17,275 bases of DNA from the NCBI GenBank assembly GCA_026770575.1, contig MU657191.1, positions 481,640-498,914 on the forward strand. Direction: 5' to 3'. The notes under the pieces were generated by a model. It made no database searches. It saw only the letters and a list, made by a program, of their open reading frames with translations, and had not been told where the DNA came from. The stretch's first letter is position 1. Each line of letters opens with the position of its first letter. Below are positions 1-8,660 of this stretch, in pieces. The DNA comes from Pelagophyceae sp. CCMP2097. Its lineage: Eukaryota; Sar; Pelagophyceae. Position numbers and translations under genes: made by a program.

Positions 1-222
1 GCCCGTTATAACATCATGAGCGCTCGTATCCTCGTCGGGGGCGCAATGCCTCTGGTAGTAGCCCCGATTCGGTGGGGGGGGGGTCCAGGACCCTCCCTCA
101 GGTTGCACCCTGTCCAAAACCGGCTGCCAATACCTCGCCGCCTTTGGGGGGGGGGGTCCTGGACCCTCCCCTTCCGTGTCCGACACGCAAAATCGGTCAT
201 GGACACACTGCTAACACTGGTA
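1..222. repeat. Gene-free flank with duplicated G-run/GGGTCCWGGACCC motif
   Basis: No gene is supported here. Two copies of a motif are visible: a run of 10 G at 74-83 followed by TCCAGGACCCTCCC, and a run of 11 G at 146-156 followed by TCCTGGACCCTCCC, about 72 bases apart. The core GGGTCC(A/T)GGACCC is palindromic. Short open frames on both strands are low-complexity and resemble no family. This may be the edge of a further degenerate repeat; function unknown. Confidence 0.5.
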
Positions 223-305
223 CAAGGGGGAAGTATATTCGCGTGTACGACGCGTGTACAGGACGAGCAGCCAAATTCGCATGCCAAGGGGGGGTCAACA
301 TGAAT

Positions 306-735
306 TATGGGTGGCACTGTAATTTATTTTGTAATTACTGTAATAGTAATTACACTGTAATTACAGTAATTTCACGGGCCCAAAATATTAGATTACCGTG
401 CGCCTTGAAATTACATCTTCAATCCATCGATATTTGTGAATTTCGGGCGCCTTGCATCGCGAAATTGTGACTTTCCCCCACTTGTTTGAACAAAAGTTGG
501 ACTTTCACCCCAAAAACATGCGCATGCAGAGCCACACCTCGTATTTGAGCTCACCAGCGCGCTGGGGCGACTTGGGCGGGGCTCCCCTTCGCGCCAAGGC
601 CCATTGCGGCGCGATTAAGTGCTTTTAAAATAACGAGCTTCCGATTACACAGTAATTACAAGTGTAATTGGATTACGATGTAATTGCAGTAATTACAGAC
701 TCCAAAATAAATTACACTGTAATTGCCCACCCATA
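306..735. mobile_element. hAT-like MITE with 8-bp TSD ACATGAAT
   Basis: ACATGAAT occurs at 298-305 and again at 736-743, exactly flanking a 430-bp AT-rich segment. The ends are inverted repeats: both begin TATGGGTGG, then after a small indel share TGTAATTTATTTTG. Sub-terminal regions are packed with GTAATTAC-type repeats in both orientations, as expected for transposase-binding sites. An 8-bp TSD is typical of hAT elements, and also of some P and Merlin-type elements. There is no coding capacity, so it is non-autonomous. It sits directly beside the left arm of the older composite element and therefore inserted into it. Confidence 0.75.
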
Positions 736-1013
736 ACATGAATGGGATTCTAGTCAGCGATAAATTCCTCGGTCCACAAGAAGTTTTGTGTGCCGTTATT
801 ATTCCCTGGAGACGCCCCTCGCGGAGAAAAGATCCCCGACGTCGAGAGTTTGTTTACGGGCTCGGTCCGCCGAGCGTGAATCCGTTTTCAAGAATAAAAC
901 GGTGTGAAACTTGACACTTATTTTCTTGTAATTGCGGATTTGCATAGGCGTTTTAAGTGAAATGAAGCCCATAACTTACAAAATGGAGCCCATAGCCTAA
1001 ATTTTGGGCCTTA

Positions 1014-1274
1014 TTTCTCACCTCCACAGGGCACTAGGTCGGGCTCTGGTGTGGCCAGGGCCTACAGCCGGCCCTAGCGAAGCGGCAGCGAGGCTGAACT
1101 CAGACGATGACAATGGAGAACCACCTCAAACCAGCTTTCGGCGACCCCAAAATCGAGATTGCGCGTAGGTTACGCGTAAAACGGGAGAGTTCGGCGTCCA
1201 GCCCGACACCTTGGGTCGGCCCGGACATGTCAAGCCACTCCAAGTCTCACCAAACGTCCTGTGGAGGTGAGAAA
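1014..1274. repeat. Perfect 17-bp inverted repeat bounding a 261-bp segment
   Basis: TTTCTCACCTCCACAGG at 1014-1030 is repeated as its exact reverse complement at 1258-1274. No target-site duplication is visible directly outside, so this may be an internal part of the surrounding composite element rather than a separate insertion. No coding sequence is recognised inside. Confidence 0.6.
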
Positions 1275-1486
1275 ATGAGCGGCAGTTTCATGTTGACCCC
1301 CCCTTGGTCCACGACACGCGTCAATACGTGAATATTCTTACCCCCTTGTAGAAACTTGGGATCCGCCCACCCGCGACGCTGGAAAATAACGCTTCTGCGG
1401 TCCTAAAGTCCGTTGATAGAAAGAAAAGAAGAAAGAAAAAAGGGTCAAGGTCGAGTCACGAGAGCCGCGGGGAGGCGGGGCGTCGG

Positions 1487-3472
1487 ATGGAGGAGGCGCC
1501 GTTGCATGCGATGGAGGATGCCCCCTTGCTCGTGCCGCGGCGGCGCGCTCGGGCGCCGGCGCCGCGCGCGTTATATGCGGCGGTCGGGCTCGCGGCGGTC
1601 TGCGGAAGCGTGGTTATGACGATGGAGTTCTTCGGATCCCGATCACGAGGCACGCAGATGGACCTCGCGGCGGGCCTCGCCGCTCAGGAGCAGCGGCCAG
1701 CGCCGCGGGCGCGTCAGGCCGCCGTCATAGTGCGACACCCCGCCGCCGTGGAGCCGCCGCGGCCGGCGGCCGCGACGGCGGCCGCCGCCGCCGCCGCGGC
1801 GCCGCGCGAGGCCCATCGCCCGCGCGGCGCGTCTGCGGCGGTGCGCTCGCGGTCGGCGTTTACGTGCCTGCTCTGCGTCCTCGCGGCGCTGGTGATCCTT
1901 CTGCCGCGGCTCGCCTGTGGAGCCGACGACGCCTGGGGCAACTCCCTCGGGCCGGGCCTCGCCGAGGAGCTCCTGACGCGCGAGCTGCGCGACGGCGGCG
2001 CTTTATTCTTGGCCTGGCTGGCAGTTGGTGTGCCTTTTGACGTCGTGGACCGATTGCTCGTCCGCGGTGGTTTCCCGTACCCGCTCACTTTGAGCGCCGC
2101 GCAGCTCGCGGCGTGCGGCCTTTTGGGCCTCGCCTGCGTCAAGCGTTCGGGCAAGCATGCCTGGGTCTCGCAGATGAAGTGGCGCGAATACGCCTTTGCA
2201 TACGTGCCTTTAGGATTACTCAGCGCGGCGTTTGTGGCGCTGACGCACGAGGCGACGCGCGCGGCCAATGGCGGGTCGCGCGTCGCCGCCGCGTACGCGG
2301 TGACGCAGGGCCTCTTCGTCATCTTCCTTGAAGTTGGCCGCCGTCTAATTTTCGAGGACGCGGGCGACCGCAATCGGCCAGCAACGCCGGCCACCGAAAG
2401 GCGGACCTACGGCGCCGCGGACACCGGTGCGGAATCCGGCGCCGCAGCCTCCGACGCGGTCTCGCCGGCGGTCCGCGGCGACGGAAGGCGGCACGACGAC
2501 GACGCGGGCCTCGACGGCCTCCCCGGCTTCGACTGCGCCTGCCTCCTCGGCATGGAGTACCCGCCCGGCGGCATCGCCGCCGCGCTGGCCTTGCTAGTCG
2601 TCTTCGGCGGCGCGCTGATCATCGCGCTTGGAGAGGCAAAAGTCGGCCCGCTGGGCAGCTCGAACGTGGCACTCTTGACGACAGGCAACGTCGCCATCTC
2701 GCTCTACTTCGTCTTGTTCGAGCGCCGATTCCGGTTGCACGAGCTGCGGCCCGCAAACGAGGCGCTAGACCCGGCGACAGCACTTTATCTCGTCTCGCCC
2801 GTGGCCACGGCTTTAGTCGCCGCATTAGCCGTCGTTTTAGAGGTGCTGCCGTTCTGGCAGTACAACGTCGACGGCGCGCCGACGCTGGCGCATTTGGACC
2901 ACAAGCGCTTTGGCGGGCGGTGGGGCGGCGGCGTGCTGGCCGTGGACGTTTTGGCATTTGCACTGATGGCCGCCGTCGCTCTCGCCGTGCTGAAAAGGTT
3001 CTCCGCTCTGGTTTTAGTCCTCTTCGCGCTGGCGAGGTCCGTCGCGTCGCTCTTCGCGAGCGCGTGGTTCTTCGGCGACGTCGTAACGTCGCTAGAGTAC
3101 AAGGGCGCCATGGTCACGGTCCTCGGCCTCTCGCTCTGGTCTCTAGAAGTCTCCAAAGCTCTACTCGAGCCGGACTCCATCATCGGCCGCCGCGCGCGGG
3201 ACCGCGCCAGGAAGGAAGAACAGCGGAGCTTTGATGAGAACTCTCCTTTTTGCCAATCCGAGTTTCTGGAGGGCGACGCGGGCGAAAAGGCTTATGGCGA
3301 CCGGGTCAAGGACCGCCTCGCGCTCGAGCGCGCCGCGCAGCCGCGCTTGGACGCCCAAGCCCAAGCCAGACTCGGCCGCGCAGGCCTCCGCGCCGGAAAC
3401 GGCGCCTGTAGCCCCGCCTACGACCCGCCAGCCTACGAACCGCCAGACGACGACGTCTCGCCAGCGCAATGA
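1487..3472 (+). CDS. Drug/metabolite-superfamily transporter, triose-phosphate / nucleotide-sugar type
   Basis: A single-exon reading frame of 661 residues. About ten hydrophobic segments are visible, roughly at residues 28-48, 122-143, 171-191, 197-217, 233-252, 265-283, 362-381, 392-411, 431-455 and 482-556 (more than one helix). FPYPLTLS at 196-203 and the C-terminal block from 504 (SALVLVLFALARSV, then FFGDVVTSLEYKG) match hallmarks of the TPT/nucleotide-sugar branch of the DMT superfamily, which moves phosphorylated sugars or nucleotide sugars across organelle membranes. Unusual additions are an Ala/Arg-rich N-terminal extension with a poly-Ala tract (95-105), a hydrophilic loop at 291-350 and a charged/proline-rich tail from about 566. 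EDAPLL (10-15) fits an acidic dileucine sorting signal. The first ATG after the upstream repeat cluster was chosen; Met9 is an alternative. Substrate and membrane cannot be deduced. Confidence 0.75.
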   Translation: MEEAPLHAMEDAPLLVPRRRARAPAPRALYAAVGLAAVCGSVVMTMEFFGSRSRGTQMDLAAGLAAQEQRPAPRARQAAVIVRHPAAVEPPRPAAATAAAAAAAAPREAHRPRGASAAVRSRSAFTCLLCVLAALVILLPRLACGADDAWGNSLGPGLAEELLTRELRDGGALFLAWLAVGVPFDVVDRLLVRGGFPYPLTLSAAQLAACGLLGLACVKRSGKHAWVSQMKWREYAFAYVPLGLLSAAFVALTHEATRAANGGSRVAAAYAVTQGLFVIFLEVGRRLIFEDAGDRNRPATPATERRTYGAADTGAESGAAASDAVSPAVRGDGRRHDDDAGLDGLPGFDCACLLGMEYPPGGIAAALALLVVFGGALIIALGEAKVGPLGSSNVALLTTGNVAISLYFVLFERRFRLHELRPANEALDPATALYLVSPVATALVAALAVVLEVLPFWQYNVDGAPTLAHLDHKRFGGRWGGGVLAVDVLAFALMAAVALAVLKRFSALVLVLFALARSVASLFASAWFFGDVVTSLEYKGAMVTVLGLSLWSLEVSKALLEPDSIIGRRARDRARKEEQRSFDENSPFCQSEFLEGDAGEKAYGDRVKDRLALERAAQPRLDAQAQARLGRAGLRAGNGACSPAYDPPAYEPPDDDVSPAQ

Positions 3473-3627
3473 TAGGGCACCGATTTCGCGCCACAATCCT
3501 AAGCATCGAGGACTTTCCGAGATGACGCCTCCTGAGTGCCTTTGGGAGGACCGCTCGGAGACGGACACCTTGTCCGCGGCCGTATCCGCCGTAAATACAA
3601 TTCTGCGGGTTTCGGCGCGACGGCCGC

Positions 3628-5758
3628 ATGGTCATGCGGACGACGCAGAGCCAGGGCGAGGCGGGCTACGCACCGCTGCCGGACGAAGAGGCCCTGCCGC
3701 CGCCCCCCCGCAAGGGCCGGCGCCGGTGCTGGGGCCGCGGCGCCGCTGCGGACGGCGCTGCGGACGGCGGCGCTGCGGCCGGCCGGCGCTCAAATGCCGG
3801 CTGGGGCCGGCTGGTTCAGCTGTCGCGGCCGGAGTGGGGCCTCATGACCCTCGGCGTACTCTTCCTAATCTTCGGCCTCCTCTCACAGCTCGCGCTCCCG
3901 GCACTCTTTGGAAAGATCATCGACGGCCTGAACAAAAAGGACGCCGCGGCCGGCGAGAGAAAACAAGACCTCTACGGGGCCATGCTCGAGCTCGCCTTGA
4001 TCTTGCTCGGCGGCACGATGTTCACGGGCATGCGCGCCTATATCTTCAACACGAGCGGCGAGCACGTCGTGGCGCGCGTCAGGCGCAGACTCTTTTCTGC
4101 CATGCTCTCGCAGGAGATTGCGTGGTTCGACGAGTCCAAGTCCGGCGAGCTGCTGAACCGCCTCAGCTCGGACACGGGCAAGCTGCAAAGCGCCGCCACC
4201 ACCGACATTAGCATGTTCCTCTCCGCGAGCCTCTCCTGCGTGAGGACGGCCTTTGCAATAGGCCCGATGATGTGGAACGACGGCCTTTGCACGAGGTCCA
4301 ACGATGTCTCCGTATCGCCGCCCCCGCGCAGGTGCTGAGCGTGGGCCTGCTCTTCGTGACGAGCTGGCGGCTGGCGGTCGTTGCGCTTGGCGTGGTGCCG
4401 CCTTTGGCGTTTGTTGTATCGCGGTACGCGAAGTTCGTCAAGTCCACGTCAGCGCAATACCAGGACGCCTTGGCCTTGGCGGCGTGCGTCGGCGAAGAAG
4501 TGCTCTCGAACATGCGCACGGTAAGATCGTTTGGCGCTGAGACGTACGAAAACGAACGCTACGCGGCGGCCATCGGAGACGACCGCAAGAAATCAAAGGC
4601 CTCGACTTTCTGTTGGGACAAAGACGCGCCGGCGTCGTCTTTAGAACTCGGCATCCGCAAGTCGACCATCTTCGCCGTCTTCGTCTCGACGACGACGGCC
4701 GCCGCCTACGCGGCCGTGCTCGGGACGTTGTACTACGGTGCGTGGACCGGGCCTTCATTAAACCCTCGACGCTCTCAATAGGCGGCCTGCTCGTGATCCA
4801 GGGCGAAATGAGCCCCGGCGACCTGATTTCGTTCATGATGTACGTCGTCTCCATCGCTGGGTCGCTCGGCGTCCTCAGCAGCCTCTTCTCCAGCGTCGCC
4901 GACGCAATTGGCGCGTCCAAGCGCGTGTTTGAGATCATCGACCGCCAGTCTCAGATCAGCAATGACGCCGGCGGAGACGCCGCGCTCGAAACGGGGCCCG
5001 CCGCCGTGGCCTTTGACCGCGTGCGCTTCGCCTACGCCTCGCGGCCCGCGGCCGACGTGCTCCGCGGCTGCTCGTTAGCGCTGGCACCAAAGACGCACGC
5101 CGCGCTCGTCGGGCCCTCTGGGGGCGGCAAGTCGACGCTCTTTTCGCTGCTGCTGCGTATGTACGACGTCGCCGACGGCTCGATTACGATCGACGGCGTT
5201 GACATCCGGCGGCTGCAGCCCACGCTGCTGCGGCGCCATTTCGCGGTAGTGGCACAGGAGCCCGTGCTCTTCTCGACGTCTGTAGCGGACAACATTTCCT
5301 ACAGCATCCTCGCGCGCGGCGGCCCTCAACCAGACGCCTCTATAATCGAGGCGTGCGCCAGGGCGGCCAACTGCTCCGATTTCATCGAGCGCTTCCCGGA
5401 CAAGTACGACACGCTCGTCGGTGAAAGAGGCGTCATGCTTTCGGGAGGGCAGAAGCAGCGCGTGGCCGTCGCGCGCGCGCTCCTCGCCGACCCGCGCGTG
5501 CTGCTCCTCGACGAGGCCACGTCGGCTTTGGACGCGGCGGCGGAGCACGAGGTTTCGCTGGCCATCCGGCGTATCATGCGCGACCGCACGTCGCTCCAAA
5601 TCGCGCACAGGCTATCGACGGTGATCGACGCGGACGTCATCTTCATGGTCGACCAGGGCGCCGTCGCAGACTCTGGGTCGCACAAGGACCTCCTCGCCTC
5701 GTGTCCCGCATACGCAAAACTCGTCCAGAAGCAACTCGCCCTCGCCTCGACCACGTGA
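3628..5758 (+). CDS. ABC half-transporter, ABCB/TAP-like (3 exons)
   Basis: Exons 3628-4239, 4332-4737 and 4782-5758 encode 664 residues. Intron 1 (92 nt, GTGAGG...GCAG, phase 0) and intron 2 (44 nt, GTGCGT...ATAG, phase 1) restore continuous homology across three frames. The N-terminal half is a six-helix type-I exporter domain (about residues 66-375). The C-terminal nucleotide-binding domain has the A-loop Tyr424, Walker A GPSGGGKS (450-457), Q-loop Gln498, signature LSGGQ (559-563), Walker B LLLDEA (580-585), D-loop SALD and switch His615, so ATPase residues look intact. Length fits homo- or heterodimeric half-transporters of the TAP/ABCB8-10 kind, which export peptides, lipids or conjugates. 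GYAPL near residue 13 resembles a tyrosine sorting motif. It lies 155 bp downstream of the transporter on the same strand. Substrate is unknown. Confidence 0.92.
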
Positions 5759-5925
5759 CGCTCGCCGTGGACCAGGCGGTTGCACCGGCTCCTTCGTGCC
5801 CGCCGAGCCTCGGCTCCCGTAATCATCATGTAAATATGTTCCCATTCCACGGACGGTAGCGGCGAGGGGTCCCAGTCGGCGGGCCAGGCCTTGTCGAGCT
5901 GAGCCCACGGAGGGAGCGCGGGGCC

Positions 5926-8001
5926 CTAGTCGGCGGCCCAGGCCTTGTCGAGCGCCAGGAGCGCGGCGGCGACCTCGAGGTGGCGGTCTTCTGCGATCTT
6001 CAAAGCGTCGCCGTCGGGCTTGAAGCCCACCGCGGCGAACCACGCGAGCGCGGCGGCGTCGTTTCTCGAAAAGAGGAGCTTGTCCGCGACGACAGCGTTG
6101 GCCAACCGGAACGCGCGGCACCGCGCGTCGTCTGGCTTGTCGACGATGTTGGACACGACCGAGCGGTGCCGCCTGCGCCGCTCGGCGGCGAGCGCCGGCT
6201 CGCGCCGCGCGGCAGCGGCGAGCGCCGCCGCTTTCGCCTCGAGGTCGGCGGCGCACGCGGCGCCGACTCGCGTCTTGCGGAACGATCCGTCCATGTTGTC
6301 GAATTCCTCCCCGGCCAAACACGGCGTCGAAGTCGAGATCCAGGCGCCCTCGCAGTTTCGCAGGTCCGCCGTGAGGACAGCGCCGTCGACGCGCGCGTTT
6401 TGCGACGACTGCGCCCACGACCCGCCCGGCAGCGCCTCCGTCCCGGGCGCCGTGCCGCCGCCCTCGCCGCGCGCGTTGATCCAGGCCGCGTCGCCGTTTT
6501 GGCGGCCCTCGCCCTCGTCGGCGTTGGCGACGGCCTTTTCTTGGGCCCACGCCGCCTCTGCGAGCTCGCGCAGCTCGTCTTCGCGCCGCGCCGAGAACGA
6601 CGCGGCCCATAAGCGGTCGGTGGCCGGCGGCGTTTGCGCGGCGCCCCAGGCGCGCTGCTTGGAGTCGCAGTCGGCGATCTCCTTTGCGATGCGCCTCTCC
6701 GTGACGCCGCCAAACGTTTCGTTTCGGCGCAGCAAGATGGCGCCGGCGTCTTTCCGCGCGTACCGGCGCGTCACGTCGACGACTTCTCCGCGGTCGACTG
6801 CCAGGATAAAAGCCAGCTTCTTGCCCCAGCCCTGCTCGTACAACCGCGGCGCGTCGACCTTGGCCTCGCACGAGTCGGCGTGGAGCCACCTCTTCTGTTC
6901 AAATGACCACGCCTCGACCCAGACGTGGTCGGTGGTGTCATAAACGTACCGCGCCTCGAAGCCCAGCGCGCGGCACACAAGCGTAAAGCAGTTGGCAAAC
7001 TGCGCGGGCGACGGAAGTTAGGGGTACGGTGCGCAAGCAAAGGCGACGCACCTCGCCGCAGCGGCCCGTGCGCGACTCGAGCAGCGCGACTGGGTTGTTC
7101 ATTCTCGCGAAGCGCGTATTGCCGGCGCAGAGCGCGCACTTGTACACTTCCACACGCGAGGCCCAGCCAAATGATGTCTCGTGGGCGTTTGGGGCGTCCG
7201 TCGCGTACAAGTCCATGTTGTCGCCTTTGGTGCACCCGCACTGCGAACACGACTTTGGTTTCTTGAACCACGTGAAGAATTCAGTTTTGAACCTGATTCT
7301 GGGCCCGTCATGTTTCTCGCCTCGGGCGGATCATGCGGAAAGAGGGCGCTCTGCTTCCGCTCGCGACTCTTTCTGCACCGTCGTCGAGTGTGCCGGACGC
7401 GGCTTTCGCGCCACTTAATCGCCGCGTGGAGGAGCGCGTCCACCGGCAACCCCGACGCCGCGTCGTAGAGCGTCGCCGCGTCGAACGTTTCCGCGTCAAA
7501 GGCGGTGCCCAGGACCGCTGCGCCGGCGCGGAGCTGCAGCGCCGCCACGGGCACGGCCGCGCGCGCGGCTGCGAGCGCGGCCGCGTCCTCGTGCGACCGC
7601 CGCGTGCGAATCGCAGACTCGATGACGGACCGCAGCTTGCTCGCGTCGGTCCCCGCGCGGGGCGCCGATGACACGGCGGCGCGGTACGCGCCCTCGCGCA
7701 CCGCCGCGCAGTCGCCGTCGCCGGCCGGCAGCACGGCGCCGGCCGGCAGCGCGGCGCCGGCTTTGAGGCCGAGCGCTTCCTCGACGACTGCCGCGGCGCA
7801 GGCGAAGGGCACCGGCGTCGCGGATTCGGCGAGGCCTGCGGGGAGCAAGGAGGCGCAGGCCCCGCAAACGCTTTGTTGCTCCACGGCGAAGCGCGGTTGC
7901 ACCGCCTCGACAGAGCCGAAGACGTAGCGCGAGCACTGCGCGCCGCACCGCAGCCACGCCGCGTCGCACTCGTCGCCGAAAGGTCCGCGCGACGACGCCA
8001 T
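5926..8001 (-). CDS. Cytosolic peptide:N-glycanase with CVNH-like repeat and C-terminal PUB domain (3 exons)
   Basis: Exons 8001-7415, 7292-7052 and 6999-5926 give 633 residues. The enzyme removes N-glycans from misfolded glycoproteins during ER-associated degradation. Seen: a transglutaminase-like core (about 122-375) with zinc pairs C211/C214 and C248/C251, catalytic Cys274 in GRCGE, His301 in TDHVW and Asp318, so the triad is intact. Residues 470-516 closely follow one cyanovirin-N homology repeat (GSWAQSSQN...VLTADLR...NMDGSF), with both usual disulfide cysteines replaced (Ser, Leu). Residues 555-629 look like a PUB domain ([19 protein letters not shown], then VGFKPDG), the p97-binding module that sits at the N terminus in animals. 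Intron 2 (7000-7051, GTGCGT...GCAG) is secure. Intron 1's donor is uncertain: GT at 7414, or a GC donor at 7411 that would restore a conserved Trp. The start at 8001 is the Met nearest the conserved region; the Cys-rich N terminus is unrecognised. Confidence 0.88.
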
Positions 8002-8259
8002 GACGCCCGCGATGTCGACGGTGCACCGGCGGAAGATTTGCGTTGCGCGCACACATTTTCTTTTCGCTAAAAGAAAACTGGGGTCCGGCGTCCCGACTTC
8101 TGGAACCCCCGGGTCGGCGCGCAGGCCACGCCGCCGCCCTGCCATCGACGGAGGAGCCAAGTCCGAGTCAACGGAATTCTCAACTGCCGATACTCTGCAC
8201 GCAAATACTCTGCATTTAAGGAAGGTGCCCGACTTCGGAGAAGCCTCACTGCAGGCTGA

Positions 8260-8607
8260 CAAGCCCCAACGACAGGCGACCATCCTACCGATTCGATATT
8301 TGCCAGGGATACTGAGCGAAACGGTATCGTCGATACTTCGTCGATATTTGCCAGGGTTGGAGGTCGAGGGGACCTCATGGAGCTAGGAATTCCCGTTGTG
8401 AGCGTCCTGAAACCCGAGGAAACCCGTAATTTTACTAAATTTTAACAAAATATGCGCTGTCAAGTTCCGTTGTGTGTCCGTTAGAAGTAAAATACCCGCA
8501 TTTCGACAAAATACCATCGATATTTCGTCGATATTTACCAGATTATCGTCGAATACTAGTTGACGATATTTACCGGGAAACCAACCCACGCCTGTCGTTG
8601 GGGCTTG
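8260..8607. mobile_element. hAT-like MITE in the divergent promoter, 8-bp TSD CAGGCTGA
   Basis: A perfect 19-bp terminal inverted repeat, CAAGCCCCAACGACAGGCG, occupies 8260-8278 and, inverted, 8589-8607. CAGGCTGA flanks it on both sides (8252-8259 and 8608-8615), giving an 8-bp target duplication of hAT type. The 348-bp interior is AT-rich and contains repeated TCGATATTT(G/A)CCAG units in both orientations, but no gene. It lies between the divergent N-glycanase (start 8001) and DinB-like (start 8661) genes and ends only 46 bp before the latter's ATG once the TSD is counted, so it probably contributes to promoter or 5' UTR sequence. Perfect TIR and TSD suggest a fairly recent insertion. Confidence 0.85.
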
Positions 8608-8660
8608 CAGGCTGAGGCCTAGGTTTTCGGCTCGACGATAACCGCGACTTGCAAAGGGCG

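Larger units (their letters stand above)
223..1348. mobile_element. Composite inverted-repeat element flanked by TA (Tc1/mariner-like?), with nested insertions
   Basis: The left arm (223-304) and the reverse complement of the right arm (1287-1348) share the outer end CAAGGGGG, then AAG.ATATTC.CGT, then GACGCGTGT, and finally CCAAGGGGGGGTCAACATGA at the inner end. The left arm is about 20 nt longer because of an internal indel. TA lies immediately outside both ends (221-222 and 1349-1350), which would fit a TA target duplication as in Tc1/mariner elements. No transposase is seen. The element contains the MITE at 306-735 and an inner inverted repeat at 1014-1274. The remaining sequence (736-1013, 1275-1286) holds no convincing gene; an imperfect AGCCCATA repeat occurs near 966-993. 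The superfamily is an inference from the TA only. Confidence 0.6.

Noticed and set aside
70..170. G-quadruplex element from the G-runs
   Set aside because: There are two long G-runs over 70 bases apart rather than four closely spaced ones; the pattern is better described as a duplicated repeat motif.
306..735. CRISPR-like array from repeated GTAATTAC units
   Set aside because: The units are short, irregularly spaced, in both orientations and bounded by TIRs and a TSD, so they are MITE sub-terminal repeats; the genome is eukaryotic.
3231..4211. Plus-strand open frame of 326 codons bridging the two transporters
   Set aside because: It overlaps two homology-supported genes in a different frame and has Arg/Ala-rich, GC-driven composition.
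3628..5758. Frameshifted ABC-transporter pseudogene
   Set aside because: Both frame changes coincide with good GT-AG introns of consistent phase that restore uninterrupted homology, and all ATPase motifs are intact.
5612..6889. Long minus-strand open frame of 425 codons
   Set aside because: It is an Arg-rich shadow of the N-glycanase exon in another frame and the ABC 3' end; the N-glycanase frame has clear homology.
8002..8283. N-terminal extension of the N-glycanase up to 8283
   Set aside because: The upstream frame runs into the MITE's inverted repeat and lacks coding character; its initial codon lies within the element, so Met at 8001 was preferred.
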